A stretch of DNA of 64,000 bases, from positions 4,040,001 to 4,104,000 of the forward strand of contig OX326958.1 in assembly GCA_946800325.1 (NCBI GenBank). Reading direction: 5' to 3'. Both the position numbers and the translations under genes were made by a program. A model generated the notes under the pieces. It saw only the letters and a list, made by a program, of their open reading frames with translations. It did no database searches and was not told where the DNA came from. The DNA is from Luzula sylvatica (taxonomy: Eukaryota; Streptophyta; Magnoliopsida; Poales; Juncaceae). Below, piece by piece: positions 12,010-24,174 of this stretch (position 1 is its first letter; each line of letters starts with the position of its first letter).

Positions 12010-12460
12010 GGGTGACACTATTGCAAGAGCCAACATGTCTAAATTGAGAGCGATCTCAATTTTGTTTTATCAAATAACCGTTATATTCCTATTAATGATG
12101 AACTGATGATTGATATTTCTTACATTTATCTGTTAGTTTATCACTTTACATAAATCATGCAAATAAAATCTTTTATATATAAAAAATATTTTTATTCTTA
12201 ATTGTTTTCATCATAAAAAAATAAGTAAATTGTAACATGTTATATATATTTAAATATGAAAATTAATAAACATTGGTTAGATTTGATTTTTTTATAATAT
12301 TAGAAAAAATATTTTTGAATTATTCATGAAAGATATAAATAATAGTATATAAGTATAATAAATATCAATCATAATAAATAAGGGTATTGTGGTCATTTGA
12401 TTAAAAAAATTTAAAAACGCTCTCAATTTAGTCATGTTCGCTCTTGCAATAGCGTCACCC
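12010..12460. mobile_element. MITE, 451 bp, 8-bp TSD TTAATTAA
   Basis: Long inverted ends: GGGTGACACTATTGCAAGAG at the left and the complement GGGTGACGCTATTGCAAGAG at the right, continuing into CTAAATTGAGAGCG for nearly 50 bp. Both flanks are TTAATTAA (12002-12009, 12461-12468). An 8-bp duplication points to hAT, but the palindromic site leaves room for other superfamilies. Confidence 0.85.
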
Positions 12461-12734
12461 TTAATTAAATGGATTGTTAATTTCATGTTTTGTTTTTATA
12501 GAAAAATTGTATTAATAAAGACGTTTAGTTATAACCAATGTTAATTAGAACATGTCAGTATAATTAACTTGCTATATTGGAATGCTAATTTTTTTTCTGA
12601 TAACTTCTAATTAATCACTAATTTAGTTAAAAAATGATGAAACATACAAAGTTAGGATTATTAGACATGCAAAATCAATGATTAAAATATTATATTAGAT
12701 CATTATTATTCATGCTAACTAATTTATTTTTGAA

Positions 12735-13079
12735 AAAAACTCACTTTTGTCCCCTAAACTGTACACAAAAATGCAATTCCCCCCCCCCCCCCCCCAAACT
12801 TTAATTTGCTCACTTATACCCCCTGAACTCTTCGTTTTGCTCAATTTTAGCCTTTCCATCAGTTAAGTGCCCAGTCATCGGTTAAGTACTGACATGGCAG
12901 TGTGACGTGGCGTTTTTTGGGGTTGACATAAGCAATGAGGTGGCAAATTTAATATTTTTAAATTGAATCCAATAATTAAATCCAATAACCCAATAACCCA
13001 AAATCCAATACTTCATCTCTCTCAAACCCCTCTCTCTCTCTCTCTCTCACGGAGCGTCCCTTCTCTTTCTCTGCTCTCG

Positions 13080-13116
<37 letters not shown>

Positions 13117-13306
13117 TCTCTCTCTCTCGCGCGAGGACTCTGACCCCGCGCACAGCATGCGACCCCGCGCCCAGCCCCCCTGCGACCCCGCGCACAGCCC
13201 CCCTGCGACCCCATCGGCGACCCCATCCGCGACCCCGGCGACCAGCAGCCCCCATCCGCGACCTGCAGCAGCTCTTGCTTGTGCTCCATCTCTGGCCCAA
13301 TCTTCC
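12735..13306 (+). other. 5' region of the MULE-derived gene, with C17 and C35 tracts
   Basis: The stretch begins with cacttttgtcccctaaact, a word resembling Mutator-like ends, followed by C17 (12779-12795), a second cccctgaact block and a CT-rich stretch with C35 (13080-13114) flanked by (CT)n. No matching right-hand TIR was found downstream, so element boundaries are unresolved. Proline-coding frames here follow from the C tracts and are not genes. Confidence 0.45.
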
Positions 13307-14520
13307 ATGAAAGATTCAAGTATGATTTCGAAAAATTAGTGTTTGATTATTGTGTAATTATTTGCTAATGAATTCGAAATAATATTTGCTAATTGTTGTG
13401 TATCATTTTTTTGTAGATGGTTCTTTTAGGGTTTCCTATAATGGATCCTTTTTATTTAAAGATTGGGATTGGGTTTATATTGATGGTCAAGAAATTAAAT
13501 TGGATGATTTCGTTCATTCTCTATCGTACACCGGTCTCAAATGCCTCTTAGAGGAGAAGTTACGGATACGAGATATTTCGAAATTACATTATAAGGTACC
13601 GTTAAGCGATATTTTACAAATTCTATATTGCGATAATTCGGTTCGGGATATGTTTTCCAATTTCGCAAGCGTAGAGTGTATTGATCTATATATCGAACAC
13701 TTAAATAGTAATGTTAATTCGGATTTCGTTGGAACAAATTGGATAGATGAATCGGGTCAATTGGAGATTGATGTGCATGTCGGGTCGGTTGAAAGCTTGG
13801 GATGTGACGAGAATAATGAGAGCGAATTTTCTTATTCAAGCGATGATGAATGTAGTGAGGAAGAACCGATGAATGTTGAATATGTCAATTTCGAATCGGA
13901 TCATTTATCCGAATTTTACCTTGGAATGAGGTTTCCCGGAGCTTCGGAATTTAGGGCGGCGGTTAGAAAATATGCGATAGATAATGTCAAAGAGATTAAA
14001 TTAGTAAAAAACGAGAAACATAAAGTAAGAGTTCAATGTAAAATGGTTAATTGTCCTTGGGTCATATACGCTTCGGTAGATACCAAAAGCAATGATTTTA
14101 TTGTGAAAACTTTCAACCCCGAGCACAAGTGTGCTCCGTCTTTTAAGTGTAAATCGTTAACCTCAACCGTTCTCGCTAAGAAATATGAAGAAAGAATTAG
14201 ATCGCATCCGGGATGGAAATCGATAGACATGCAAACGGTAATTAGACAAGAAATGGGGGTAAATGTGACGGTGAGCCAATGTAGGAGGGCAAAATTGAAG
14301 GCCATGAAAAAACATTTAGGAACAACTTGCCGTAATTCGGGTCATAATCGAACAACTTGCCCCAAAAAAAAGAATGAGGTACTTCGCTTTCGTTTTTTAA
14401 TTCGAGTATCAAGTGTACAATTTTCTTGACAATGTTTATTTTTAATTTTAGGTGCCCCCAAGATCAAGGACACCCTCTTCGGGACAATCTTCAAATCAAA
14501 CACCACAATTCGGGTCATAA
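13307..14520 (+). CDS. Mutator-like transposase derivative lacking the catalytic core
   Basis: Three exons join in frame (13307-13319, 13417-14378, 14452-14520) for 347 residues. The N-terminus (DWDWVYIDGQEIKLDDF) matches the MULE N-terminal region. An acidic stretch (about 130-155) precedes a MuDR-type DNA-binding domain (GMRFPGASEFRAAVRKYAI to HKC, about 173-240). After a basic segment (about 260-300) the protein jumps to a partial zinc knuckle, CRNSGHNRTTC (CX4HX4C; the expected first Cys is Gly), and a short Pro/Ser-rich tail. The DDE catalytic domain and SWIM finger are missing, so it cannot transpose itself. The remaining frame is open and splice sites look good. It could bind DNA as a repressor or domesticated factor, or be a young deletion derivative. 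Exon 1 is the least certain part. Confidence 0.7.
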
Positions 14521-15631
14521 ATAATTTTATGTAATTTTGACAAATGTTTATGTTATTTTGGACAATGTTTGTCATTTTGGAGTATTTTTATGTAATTTGG
14601 ACATGTTTATGTTATTTTGGACAATGTTTATTTATTTTGGACAATGTCGATATTACATTACAAATTTCAAAGAACAATTCAAATAACATAAAAACATGAA
14701 AGTCGAAATTACAAATTAATCACAACTTTGTTAAGTAATGAATTTTAAGTTAATTGTTAATTCTTTTGTTAATAAATGAAGTTTAAGTTAATTGTTAATT
14801 TTCAAATAGTATTATAAAGTTACTCATTAATAAAGTTAGAAATTATCTGTTAATAACTACACCAATTAATTAGCATACTTGTTAATTGAAGTATTTTTTA
14901 ATTTTTTAACTAATAAAATTTTGGTAGTTAATTATGTTGTTAATTAATCGAATTGTTAAATTATTTTTTAATCGAGGTTTTAACGTATTATTTTTTTTTA
15001 TTTATGTTGTTAATTATGTTGTTAATTACACGATTTCAATCGAACATGGACTAGCTAACAATTAAAAATTAAAAATTAAAAATATATTAGTGGTCAATCG
15101 ATTAATTGTTAATTGAAATGTGTTGATTTGACTGTTAATTGAATTACAATTACCTGTTAATTGAAATTTCAGTTAATTCTTCGAAAAAATTGGGAGACAA
15201 ACAGGGTATGCAAATTAACAACATGATTGTGAGGTTACGTTGATTCAATCATCACTCTTGGGGTGCATTTGAGGGGAATAGTAAAAAAAATCTTAAAAAA
15301 TTGAGTTTCATTTATAATATTACTTTGGCCTTTTAAATCATTGCACCGATCCTGAGTGGGCCCAATATAATTCACACACATCATGATTTGTGAGTGATTT
15401 AAAGTCGCAACCGTCATATATTGCAAATTATATATATCTATAGTTAAAAAAATATGTTTTGTTTTCAAAACATTATTTTCGTTTTAATATCCGGAAAAAA
15501 ATTCATATCCGTATCTGGCAAAATTCGAACCGTATCCGTATCCTTTTACTATCCGAATCGGATCCGGATCTGAAAAATAATATGGAAATGGATCTGGTAT
15601 AACCACTAAAGTAAACTATAATTATGAAAAT
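14521..15631. other. AT-rich intergenic DNA
   Basis: Dominated by words such as ttaattgttaatt. The stretch 15490-15600 contains repeated tatccg/ggatccggatctg words like those seen at plant transposon ends. No gene is visible. Confidence 0.4.
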
Positions 15632-16871
15632 TCAGAAGAATATATGCAATGCAGTCTTGACAGTATAATCTGCTAGAATATGATACGTTCTTTCAGTTGC
15701 GTGGACCGAGTCCCAGAAAACATATTTGTCTGCATCAGAACACAAAGGCGTTTTGGTGTTGCAAAGAATTCCTACCTCGATAAGTCCCGTCCCGCAACAG
15801 CCCGTCATGGCATTCTCAAATCCTGAAAATCATGTATCCATCGTATTAACACACATTTCTAGGGATGTTTTTACAAAATGAAAATGGGAGCAAGAAGAAG
15901 TGACTCACCATAAGAAGAAGGGTTTTGGACCATATCAGAGAAGAGGTCATAAACACTATTTAACACTATTTTCATGCCAGATAGCTCGAAGTTGAGCCTA
16001 TTAACCAAAATTTGTAACTTGGCATTAAAATCTCTTGCAGCCATGTTGTACTCCTTTTTGCACTCTCCTAATTCAACTAGATTCGTCGTCCTAGCCAAAG
16101 GCAAACAACCAAGCGGAACAAGACCGAATATATCAAGTTTACGAGCCCCCAAGTAATAAATATCTCGAATAAAACCTTCAGCTAAATTTGTTATGAAATC
16201 TTCAAATTCTGATATAGTAAATTGCTTTGAACGGCCACCTGGAATTAGGAAATAGTTTTCTAGGAAATCATTCGTGCCTAAACTGATGACGTGGAGTGCT
16301 TCTTTTATCGTTTCTTCGGCCTCGGCCTCTCCTTGGAATTCTTTTAGCATGTCTTGATATTGTTTGTAATACTCAATTTGTTGGCTTAATGGTATTACGG
16401 ACTGTAAAACAAAATTTTGGATTAATTATCTTAGCCTTCACATTAGTTGTTCAATTCAATGAATGTGCTTATGTTAATTTAACTCACAAAAACTTTGGAA
16501 GTGACATTGTCGAAACCACTACCAGCAGATGCAAAACACACACCCAAAGAGAACTGCTCGATGGTATATTGTGGATCGAGAAAGGCGGGGACGACAGGTG
16601 GAAGCCCGAAAGCCTCTGACATGAAATCAGTCGAAAGGCGGCCATTGCAAAACCGACCGGTTGGTTTTCCACCATAGAAATCACGACCGTATGGTTCGAA
16701 ATCGCCTTTTGCTATGGTTGGTATGAAGTTGTTATTACCCGCATCGACGATTGAATCTCCAAAGACTATTATTGCCGAAACGCTAGCTCTTGTCTGAATC
16801 GTTTGGAGAAGAAACAATACGAGGTTGAGTGATATGATGAAGCATTGCATGTTTTGAATTTGTAATGCCAT
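15632..16871 (-). CDS. GDSL esterase/lipase (SGNH hydrolase)
   Basis: Three exons on the minus strand (16871-16488, 16401-15909, 15822-15632) join in frame to 355 residues, the usual family length. Residues 1-30 are a hydrophobic signal peptide, implying secretion or the endomembrane system. Block I FGDSIVDAGNNN carries the nucleophile Ser40; GVCFASAGSGFDN (about 110-122) is the oxyanion block; ISLGTNDF carries Asn172; DSVHATERTY carries Asp330 and His333. All catalytic blocks are present, so it should hydrolyse ester or lipid substrates; the actual substrate cannot be read from sequence. The ATG is the first in frame and immediately precedes the signal peptide. Neighbours are transposon DNA. 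Confidence 0.93.
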
Positions 16872-16910
16872 TTTGGGTCGTAAATGAGATTTGTTATGTT
16901 AAAATATGCA

Positions 16911-16921
16911 TTTATATATAG
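16911..16921 (-). promoter_or_regulatory. TATA box of the GDSL gene
   Basis: On the minus strand CTATATATAAA lies about 40-50 bp upstream of the ATG. This implies a very short 5' UTR if it is the active box. Confidence 0.5.
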
Positions 16922-17334
16922 AAAAATGTTGGACAATATCCCCCAACTCTTCCTCAAGAACTTGATGACGTGGATATAGTTTAATACCTTAAAAATTAAC
17001 ATATTAATTCACGATTTAATATCTTAGTTGGATGTTCAATCATAAATTAATATGATTAAATCATAAATTAAAATGTTAAAACATGTATTTATGTGTTCAT
17101 TTTTGAAGTGTTAAATCATATCTACGTCGCACTTTTATTTATATGGATTAATCCCTTGCAAAAACGTACATTCTTGGTTGTTATAATTAATAATAATACG
17201 TGGTTACAACACCTATTTTGCTCTATATAAATGCAACTGCTACAGTACTGATATTGATATTTGGACAATTATATTTTTCTCCACAATTCTCCCACACTAC
17301 TTAGTTTCATAATTAACAAAGTGAATTAACCCAC

Positions 17335-18695
17335 CCCCTTATTTTGCACTCATCTTTGAGCCTCCTCATGAAGCCACATCATTATTCTTATTTTGATTAT
17401 TAACCATTATATTGTGTGATGTGGCTTCATCATATCCATTAATATGATATTTGATAATTTAAGACATGCATTGTGTATTATTATTTTTAAATATTAATTT
17501 GAACCATTAGATGTAGTGATGTGGTTTAATCTCAATAGTTCATTTTTTGTAAGATTTTTTGAAGATCCTATTTTGTGTAGTCATTTATGTATTATTATTT
17601 TACACCATGTTTTAAGCATTCTTAGAAATCCACATCATCATACATTAATGATGTGGCATATTATTATTGGTTATAATCATATTAGACCAAGTCTAATCAA
17701 TTGTTTAACATTTCACATAAGATTGTATGATCAAATGTGAATGCCATGGAATATGAAAAGTTTATATATAAAATACTAATAATTTCATATGTAATATTAT
17801 AAAAAATACAACATATATTAGTATTATTTTGGAAATTTATTTTTATAAACCCATCAAATATATTCATTTTATTTTTCTCTTTATTTTGACATCCATATTA
17901 GCATAGTTCATACATATTATGTAAGAAAATACAATGTAAAAAATAAACATGTACATAATATATTTTTAAGAATTTTATTTGCATAATAGAATTTTAAAAT
18001 ATTATTATTTATTTTTTAGATTATTATACCAATACGAATCTCATAAGTAGATTATAGTGTTTTTAAGCAAACAAATTTTGTTCAAAAATAATAGAATTAA
18101 AAAAAATTATCCATCTAAATAACTCTTTTAACTTATAAGAACCTATCAAATTGTATTGTTATTTTACAAAACGTAAAATAAAATAAAAATCATATGATAT
18201 AAAATAATTTGTATTTATATTTATTGTAAATTAAATTTTGATATTATTTATTAAATTACTTCTCCTATTAAGTTTTATATTATTTAATATTTGCCATGAT
18301 ATTTGAATAAATAAAAAAATATTACTATATATAATTAATAAAGTGTTACTACATATGTTGTATATTCATTATTTTAATATTTGATATTGTGTGAAATATT
18401 GTGAACAATGATATAATATGTGTTGTTACGTTTTTCGTAAAATTGTATTATATCTTATTCTTATATATTATTATATAATGACACTAATATGTGAAATATT
18501 ATTTGATTACAAAAATGAGATTTTTTGTTATCATAATGTAAAATAATTATAAAACATATGAATAATCATAGATAAATGAATTTAAATAACTTTGTTTTAA
18601 GATGATGTTATGAATATTATCATACAAATATATAATTATATTAGAATGAAAAACATAATTTACATGCTCGCCGCGTAGCGCGAGTATTCTCCTAG
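17335..18695 (+). mobile_element. Helitron-like non-autonomous element
   Basis: The 3' end has a small hairpin (CTCGCCGCGTAGCGCGAG) about 10 bases before a terminal CTAG followed by T at 18696, the classic Helitron terminus. The interior is over 75% AT with no Rep/helicase ORF. The 5' boundary is approximate; near it GAAGCCACATCA and TGATGTGGCTTC can form a hairpin. Related 3' ends occur at 40616 and 42052. Confidence 0.55.
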
Positions 18696-18696
18696 T

Positions 18697-19355
18697 TAAT
18701 AATTAATACATGGTTACTAAAAAGTTAATCTGGAATTAAAATCCATACTAATTAATGATTAATTATAAGTATTTAAAAATAAATAATTTTGAATTAATCG
18801 TTAATCCAAAGCACTAATTATTAAATTAATCATAAATTACTATTGTGGAAAAATTATGGAGGAATTTGAGGGACATGATATATGGCCTCTTGATATTTCA
18901 ATGTACGATCTCTTCTTTATAAGTTAGGAATTACCTAAAAATTAAATTTTTTAGGGATCCGAGTTTTCCAGTCTCCAGATCAATCATTTCGATTAAAAAA
19001 TAACACCAAAATGGACGGCATTCAAGGAGGTTCAAACAAGATGCGGTTTCATCAATTAGAGTACGAAATTAGGACTAGACACTTGCAGTTAGAAGCAATT
19101 TTATAGAGAAACATTGTTGCATGTATTTTAGTACATGAATGAAATTCCAAAAATAATTTGCTTCTAAAAAATAATTCAAAATTAATCCAAATCAAATTTT
19201 AAAATTCCGGTTTATTTAGTTCAAATATTAATATCTGATAATATAAATAAAAATAATTATGAAGTATATGCATGATTATAATAAAGTAGTTACAAAATAA
19301 CAGATTAATTATTGTGAGATAACTTAATTTTGACATGACCAATCGTACCTGTTAT
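18697..19355. other. AT-rich intergenic DNA
   Basis: No ORF or structural feature was recognised between the Helitron end and the valyl-tRNA synthetase pseudogene. Confidence 0.4.
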
Positions 19356-22300
19356 CTAATAGGAGCCCCTCCCACTTGATGACTCCTCATCAAAGTAGTT
19401 ACAAAAAAAATAGTACTTGTTGGTTTCTTCTCTCCTCTTCTTGAGTTTATCCTTTTCAGCCTCGGCATTTAATGCACCGTGAAGCTGAAGATACACCGAC
19501 AAACTATCGTTCACGACCTCTATCGCACATCCAGCTGGCGCCGAATCCCCCTCTTTCAAAATCTAAACTCCCACACAAAAAGACAAAAGTTAGTTACAAC
19601 CTTGATGGAGGAAACAGACGCGAGAGTCCTGATGATGTCAGCGTGGCTAGTAATGACATCAGCGGATGGTCGAACCTTGCAGAGTGCAAACGCAGCGAGC
19701 TTTCCTTTTTCGCTAGTGGGCCGAAGAGACCTCAATTTCGTAACTGCTTTCGTCACTATCTCCATCTCCCCTTCAACTTCCTCGTTCGTCCACTCCTAAT
19801 ACACATAAAAAAACAAAATCACGTAAACAAAATGGTATATTAAGAACATAAAATAGTATAATAATACTTCGATGACAGTAGGATAATCAGAGATCATTAT
19901 AGATTCTTTTCTACCCGAACTCCCTTTCGAAGAAGGCAATCTCTGCCAAAGCTCCTCGCTCAAAAACGGCATGAATGGGTGTAAAAGCCTCAAACCTGTA
20001 TCCAAACAAATCCACAACGTGTTTCTAGAAGCTTCTCTGTGAGTCTCGAACTCCTCAGAATCGTTAAAGAAGTACGGCTTGATCGCCTCGACGAAGACGT
20101 CGCAGAGCTGGGAGATCCACCAGTAGTACACTGCTGACGTGGCGTCCGAGAATTTGAAAGATTCCATCGAAGATACCGTTTTGGAAACCGCCTTGTTGAG
20201 GGCGGAAAGGATCCACTTGTAGATCGCCGGCATCGGCTGCACGGATATCGATGCGGGAGGGGTATAATCGTCGCCTAATTTTAACATCGCGAATCGAATC
20301 ACGTTCCACAGTTTGTTTGCACCATTGTCTGTATCCTACCACCCTTCGTATGTCCAAGTTTATCCTATTCCTATCCGACTATAAAAAATAAAAAATAAAA
20401 TATGAGTAAATATAGGGGCATTTTTGAATATAAAAATAAAGAAGGAAATGTATACTTGGGCAGTGTAGGCGATGAGCGCGAATCTCAAAGCATCTGCGCC
20501 GCACTCGGCGATACCATCAGGGAAATCTTTCTTTTGGCCGTCTTTGGCCTTTTGAACTTCGTTCAAGTCCAAATTGCCCTCCTCGAGCCGCTTGTTCAGA
20601 CCCTCTAACGTTATACCCGTTATGACCTCTAACGGGTCCACCACATTCCCCAACGATTTCGACATTTTCCTCCCGTGCGCATCCCTCATCATCAGATGCA
20701 AATACACCTATTTCCAAACACATCCAATTTATTAATAATATTTGGATATTTTTGATATTTTGGAAGTTTGAAAAGTACCTTGCGAAAGGGAATATCGCCA
20801 CGAAGTTGGATGCCGAGCATGACCATTCTGGCAACCCAAAAGAACAAAATATCATGACCCGTTTCGAGGACCGAAGTGGGATAAAAGGCGTTGAGATCGT
20901 CAGTCTCGTCAGGCCAGCCGAGCACGGAAAGAGGGAATAACCCGGAGGAGAAGCAGGTGTCGAGGACATCCGGGTCCTGAGTAATCCGGAATTGCTTTCC
21001 GGGGAATTTGATTCCCGCTTCGGAAACCGCGCCCGATTCCGTGCTCGCCACCACCCAATGGTCGTTATACTTGCCTAGCTCGTCCGTCTCGTCTTCTTCT
21101 AGCGTCACGTACCAGGCCGGTATTCTGTGGCCCCACCATAATTGCCTCGATATGCACCAGTCTCGTATATTCCCCAACCACCTGAACCAGTCTTGTTCGT
21201 ATTGTTGAGGAATAATTTCGAGCTTTTTTGACTTAACAGCGTCTAAAGCTGCCTTCGCCATGTCATCACAGTTCACAAACTATGGAGGCCTTATTCTCGG
21301 CTCAACCACGTCACCGCTTCTAGAACAAATTCCCAAAGCCATTTCATTGTTCTTGCAATCTCTATATAACCCCTGTAAAAAAAATATTATTTATATAGTC
21401 CCTGTTCAGAATAACAAGAATGTTTATTTATTTATTACCTTTTCTTTGAGAGCCTCTACGACTTTAACACGAGCTTCGTACCGTGGCATTCCTGTGAATT
21501 GAGCGGTACCGTTTCCATTCATTCTCCCATCGTCAGAGAAAATACTGATACATTCCAATTTATGCCTCTTCAACAATTCGAAATCGTTCACATTATGTCC
21601 AGTCGATATCTACACCAAAAAAATTTAAAAATATCAAAAAAAATTAAATTTTATTTTTAAAATTTTACAGGGGTATATTAGTATATACGAAATTAATACC
21701 TTGACAGCGCCAGTACCGAACTCGGGGTCGACCAAGACATCATCGATAATAATCGGGAGTCGCCGATTATTAAAAGGGTGAACTGCGAATTTACCACCGT
21801 GGAGATGTTTATATCGTTTATCAGTGGAATGAATAGCGATCGCCACGTCCGACAACATAGTTTCGATACGAGTCGTCGCCACGACGATTTCGCCTGAATC
21901 TCCTTCCAAGGAATACGCGAACCAAATCATCACTCCGAATTGAACCGGTTTCGAGTATCCAGGTACTTTTAGCCATGTTTCCTCCTTTATGTCCTTGTAA
22001 TCCACCTAATTAATTCAAAATATTAATAAGTGTTTTGGATTTATATTGTGAAGGGTAAAATGGTAATTACCTCGATATCAGAAATAGCGGTACGGAGAGT
22101 GCAATCCCAATTAACCATGCGATTGTCCCTGAGAATTAATTATTATAATTAATAAAAAAGGAAATAATAAAAAAAACTAATAAAAATTAACCTGTAAATG
22201 AGGCCTTGATTGTAGAGTCTCACGAAAGCTTCGGTAACCGCATTTGATCTCTTTTCATCCATGGTGAAGCACTGGATAAATAAATTTTAGCGAAACATTA

Positions 22301-23698
22301 AATAAATTATTATGTAATAATGTAAATGAATTTTTTTAAAAAAAGAAATGTACTTCTCGAGACCAATCCATTGAAGCACCGAGACGGCGTTCTTGAGTTA
22401 GTATAGTACCTCCGTATTGCTCTTTCCATTTCCATACCTTAATTAATAAATCAATAATATAAATAAATAAATTGCAAACTTAATTTCATTAAACAATAAT
22501 AATAAAAGGAATTACTTCTGAGACGAATTGCTCGCAGCCAACATCGTGTCTAGTTAATTTCTTTTCTCGCATGAGTTTTTTCTCCACTACCACCTAATAG
22601 CATCAAAATAATTATTATTAATGATAATTAATAACTAGAAAATAAGAATAACAATAATTTATTATTAATTGTACCTGAGTGGCAATACCGGCATGGTCCA
22701 TGCCCGGAACCCACAATGTGTTGTAACCAGACAATCTTTTCCATCGAATAATCATATCCTGCATCGAAAACCGTGCCAAACAAAAAAATTTAAAAAAATC
22801 AAAATTAAAATGTTTTAATATTTTTTTATTTACCTGAATCGAAGCAGTAAGAGCGTGGCCTATGTGAAGGGCTCCCGTTACATTTGGAGGTGGCAAAACC
22901 TAATATAATAAATATATATTATTTACCGTATTGAAAATTTAATAATATTTGTATATATAAAAATAAAGGGAAATAATATACTATGACAAAAGGAGGTTTC
23001 GTTTCGAGCTTTTCACATCAGCTTCGAAAAACTTCGAGTTTTCCCACCAAGCATACCATCTATTAAAAGATAAAAAAAATAGGGTTAAATTGTTAAAAAG
23101 AGAAAATAAGGAATTAATAATTTAGCCATTTGAGAAGAAAGTATTTTCTTCTCTCCATTTGGAGTATCAGGATCGATGAAATCATTCGCATTTTCGCCCT
23201 CGGTTTCTCTTTTTTTTACTTTCTTTTCTTTTTTTGGCCCTTCAGTCGAATTATTATTAGCCTGTGAATTAAAATTAGCCCAAATTACTTAAATTAACAT
23301 TACAATTGATGAGTTTAGATTTATCGTAATTTTAATTGTAATTAATTACCTGGAATTTGGCCTTTTGGAGAGCCTTGAGTTTTTTCTCTTCCTTCTCCCT
23401 TGCCTGCATAGTGAAATTGAAGAAGCTATTACGCTAAATCCTAAACTAGTGTATTATTCAAAAAGTAGTTTTGACAAAGAGAGTTTAAAATGTATAGATA
23501 ACCTTTTGTTCCTTCTTTAGTTTCCTTTCAAGTTCTTCGTCATCGAGCTACATTCAAAAACAAAATTCGAAGTGATGAATTTGAAAATATAGGACTGGCT
23601 AATGGACTTTCGAAATTACTACATAAATTAGATCACAAATTTTAGCCGAACTAAGAATATAATACGTAAGCACGGATAAAGCCCTACTTTTCAGCCAT
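19356..23698 (-). pseudogene. Valyl-tRNA synthetase pseudogene, introns retained
   Basis: About 17 exon-like blocks in order match plant cytosolic/mitochondrial ValRS: a Lys/Glu-rich N-terminus (23547-23503, 23403-23350), [29 protein letters not shown] with the HIGH motif (near 22870), the editing region (22005-21698), [17 protein letters not shown], and KMSKS (near 20655). Lesions: the ATG at 23698-23696 is followed four codons later by TAG with no in-frame splice; about ten residues and the donor after SSQMAK are missing (about 23125); a frameshift at about 22995-23005 precedes PPFVIV; an in-frame TAG at 21282-21280 replaces the conserved Trp before FVNC; a one-base insertion lies at about 20311-20319 after GYRQWC; the C-terminal coiled-coil arm is replaced by a short unrelated tail ending at 19356. 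Conserved motifs also changed: TPAHD reads STGHN and DTWFSS reads DTCFSS. Retained introns show a DNA-level duplicate, not a retrocopy. A functional ValRS must exist elsewhere. Confidence 0.9.
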
Positions 23699-24174
23699 TT
23701 TGATCTACAAGCTTCGGAAAATCACCGGAAATCGCCTCCGTCTCTTTCTCTCAAAATAAAATTTAGGTGAAATTTGAGTGCTCTCTCTCCTGGCGTTCTC
23801 TTTCTCTCGCTCTTGCTCGCTCGCGACGTGCCGTCACCACGTATATCAGAAAAGTCGAGAGTTTGTCCACTTTCGGTTTGGGAAATAGGTCTTTTCGGTA
23901 CGATGAAATCCAGGATTACATATCTTAGGTTTATATTAGAAACGAATCTGGGAGAGTAACAAAAACCAGAATTCTGAATCCAAATTTTGACGGGAATACA
24001 AAGTTACACAGAGAATCTCAAGTTAGAGAAACAGGTCTCTGGTTTTAATAGAAGTCCAGAACTCGAAATCTTGGGTTTATCTAACGTGAAAAGACTAGAG
24101 ACTTCTCCCTAGCCATTAATTAGTATATTAATATCAATTTACTCCTCCCTTTCTTTTCAATCTAACTTCGTGCA
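23699..24174. other. Upstream of the ValRS pseudogene
   Basis: Contains a CT-rich leader-like stretch (23775-23820). No separate gene is seen. Confidence 0.35.

Noticed and set aside
12963..13339. Several overlapping Pro-, Gly- or Arg-rich open frames on both strands
   Set aside because: They arise from the C35 and (CT)n tracts; no conserved domain and frames are open in several phases at once.
13386..14429. Start of the MULE-derived ORF at 13386 and stop at 14429
   Set aside because: That frame runs through a probable intron at each end; spliced exons give a better N-terminus and a conserved-style tail.
16296..16677. Plus-strand ORFs of 60-107 codons in the GDSL gene
   Set aside because: They are antisense shadows of the catalytic-block exons.
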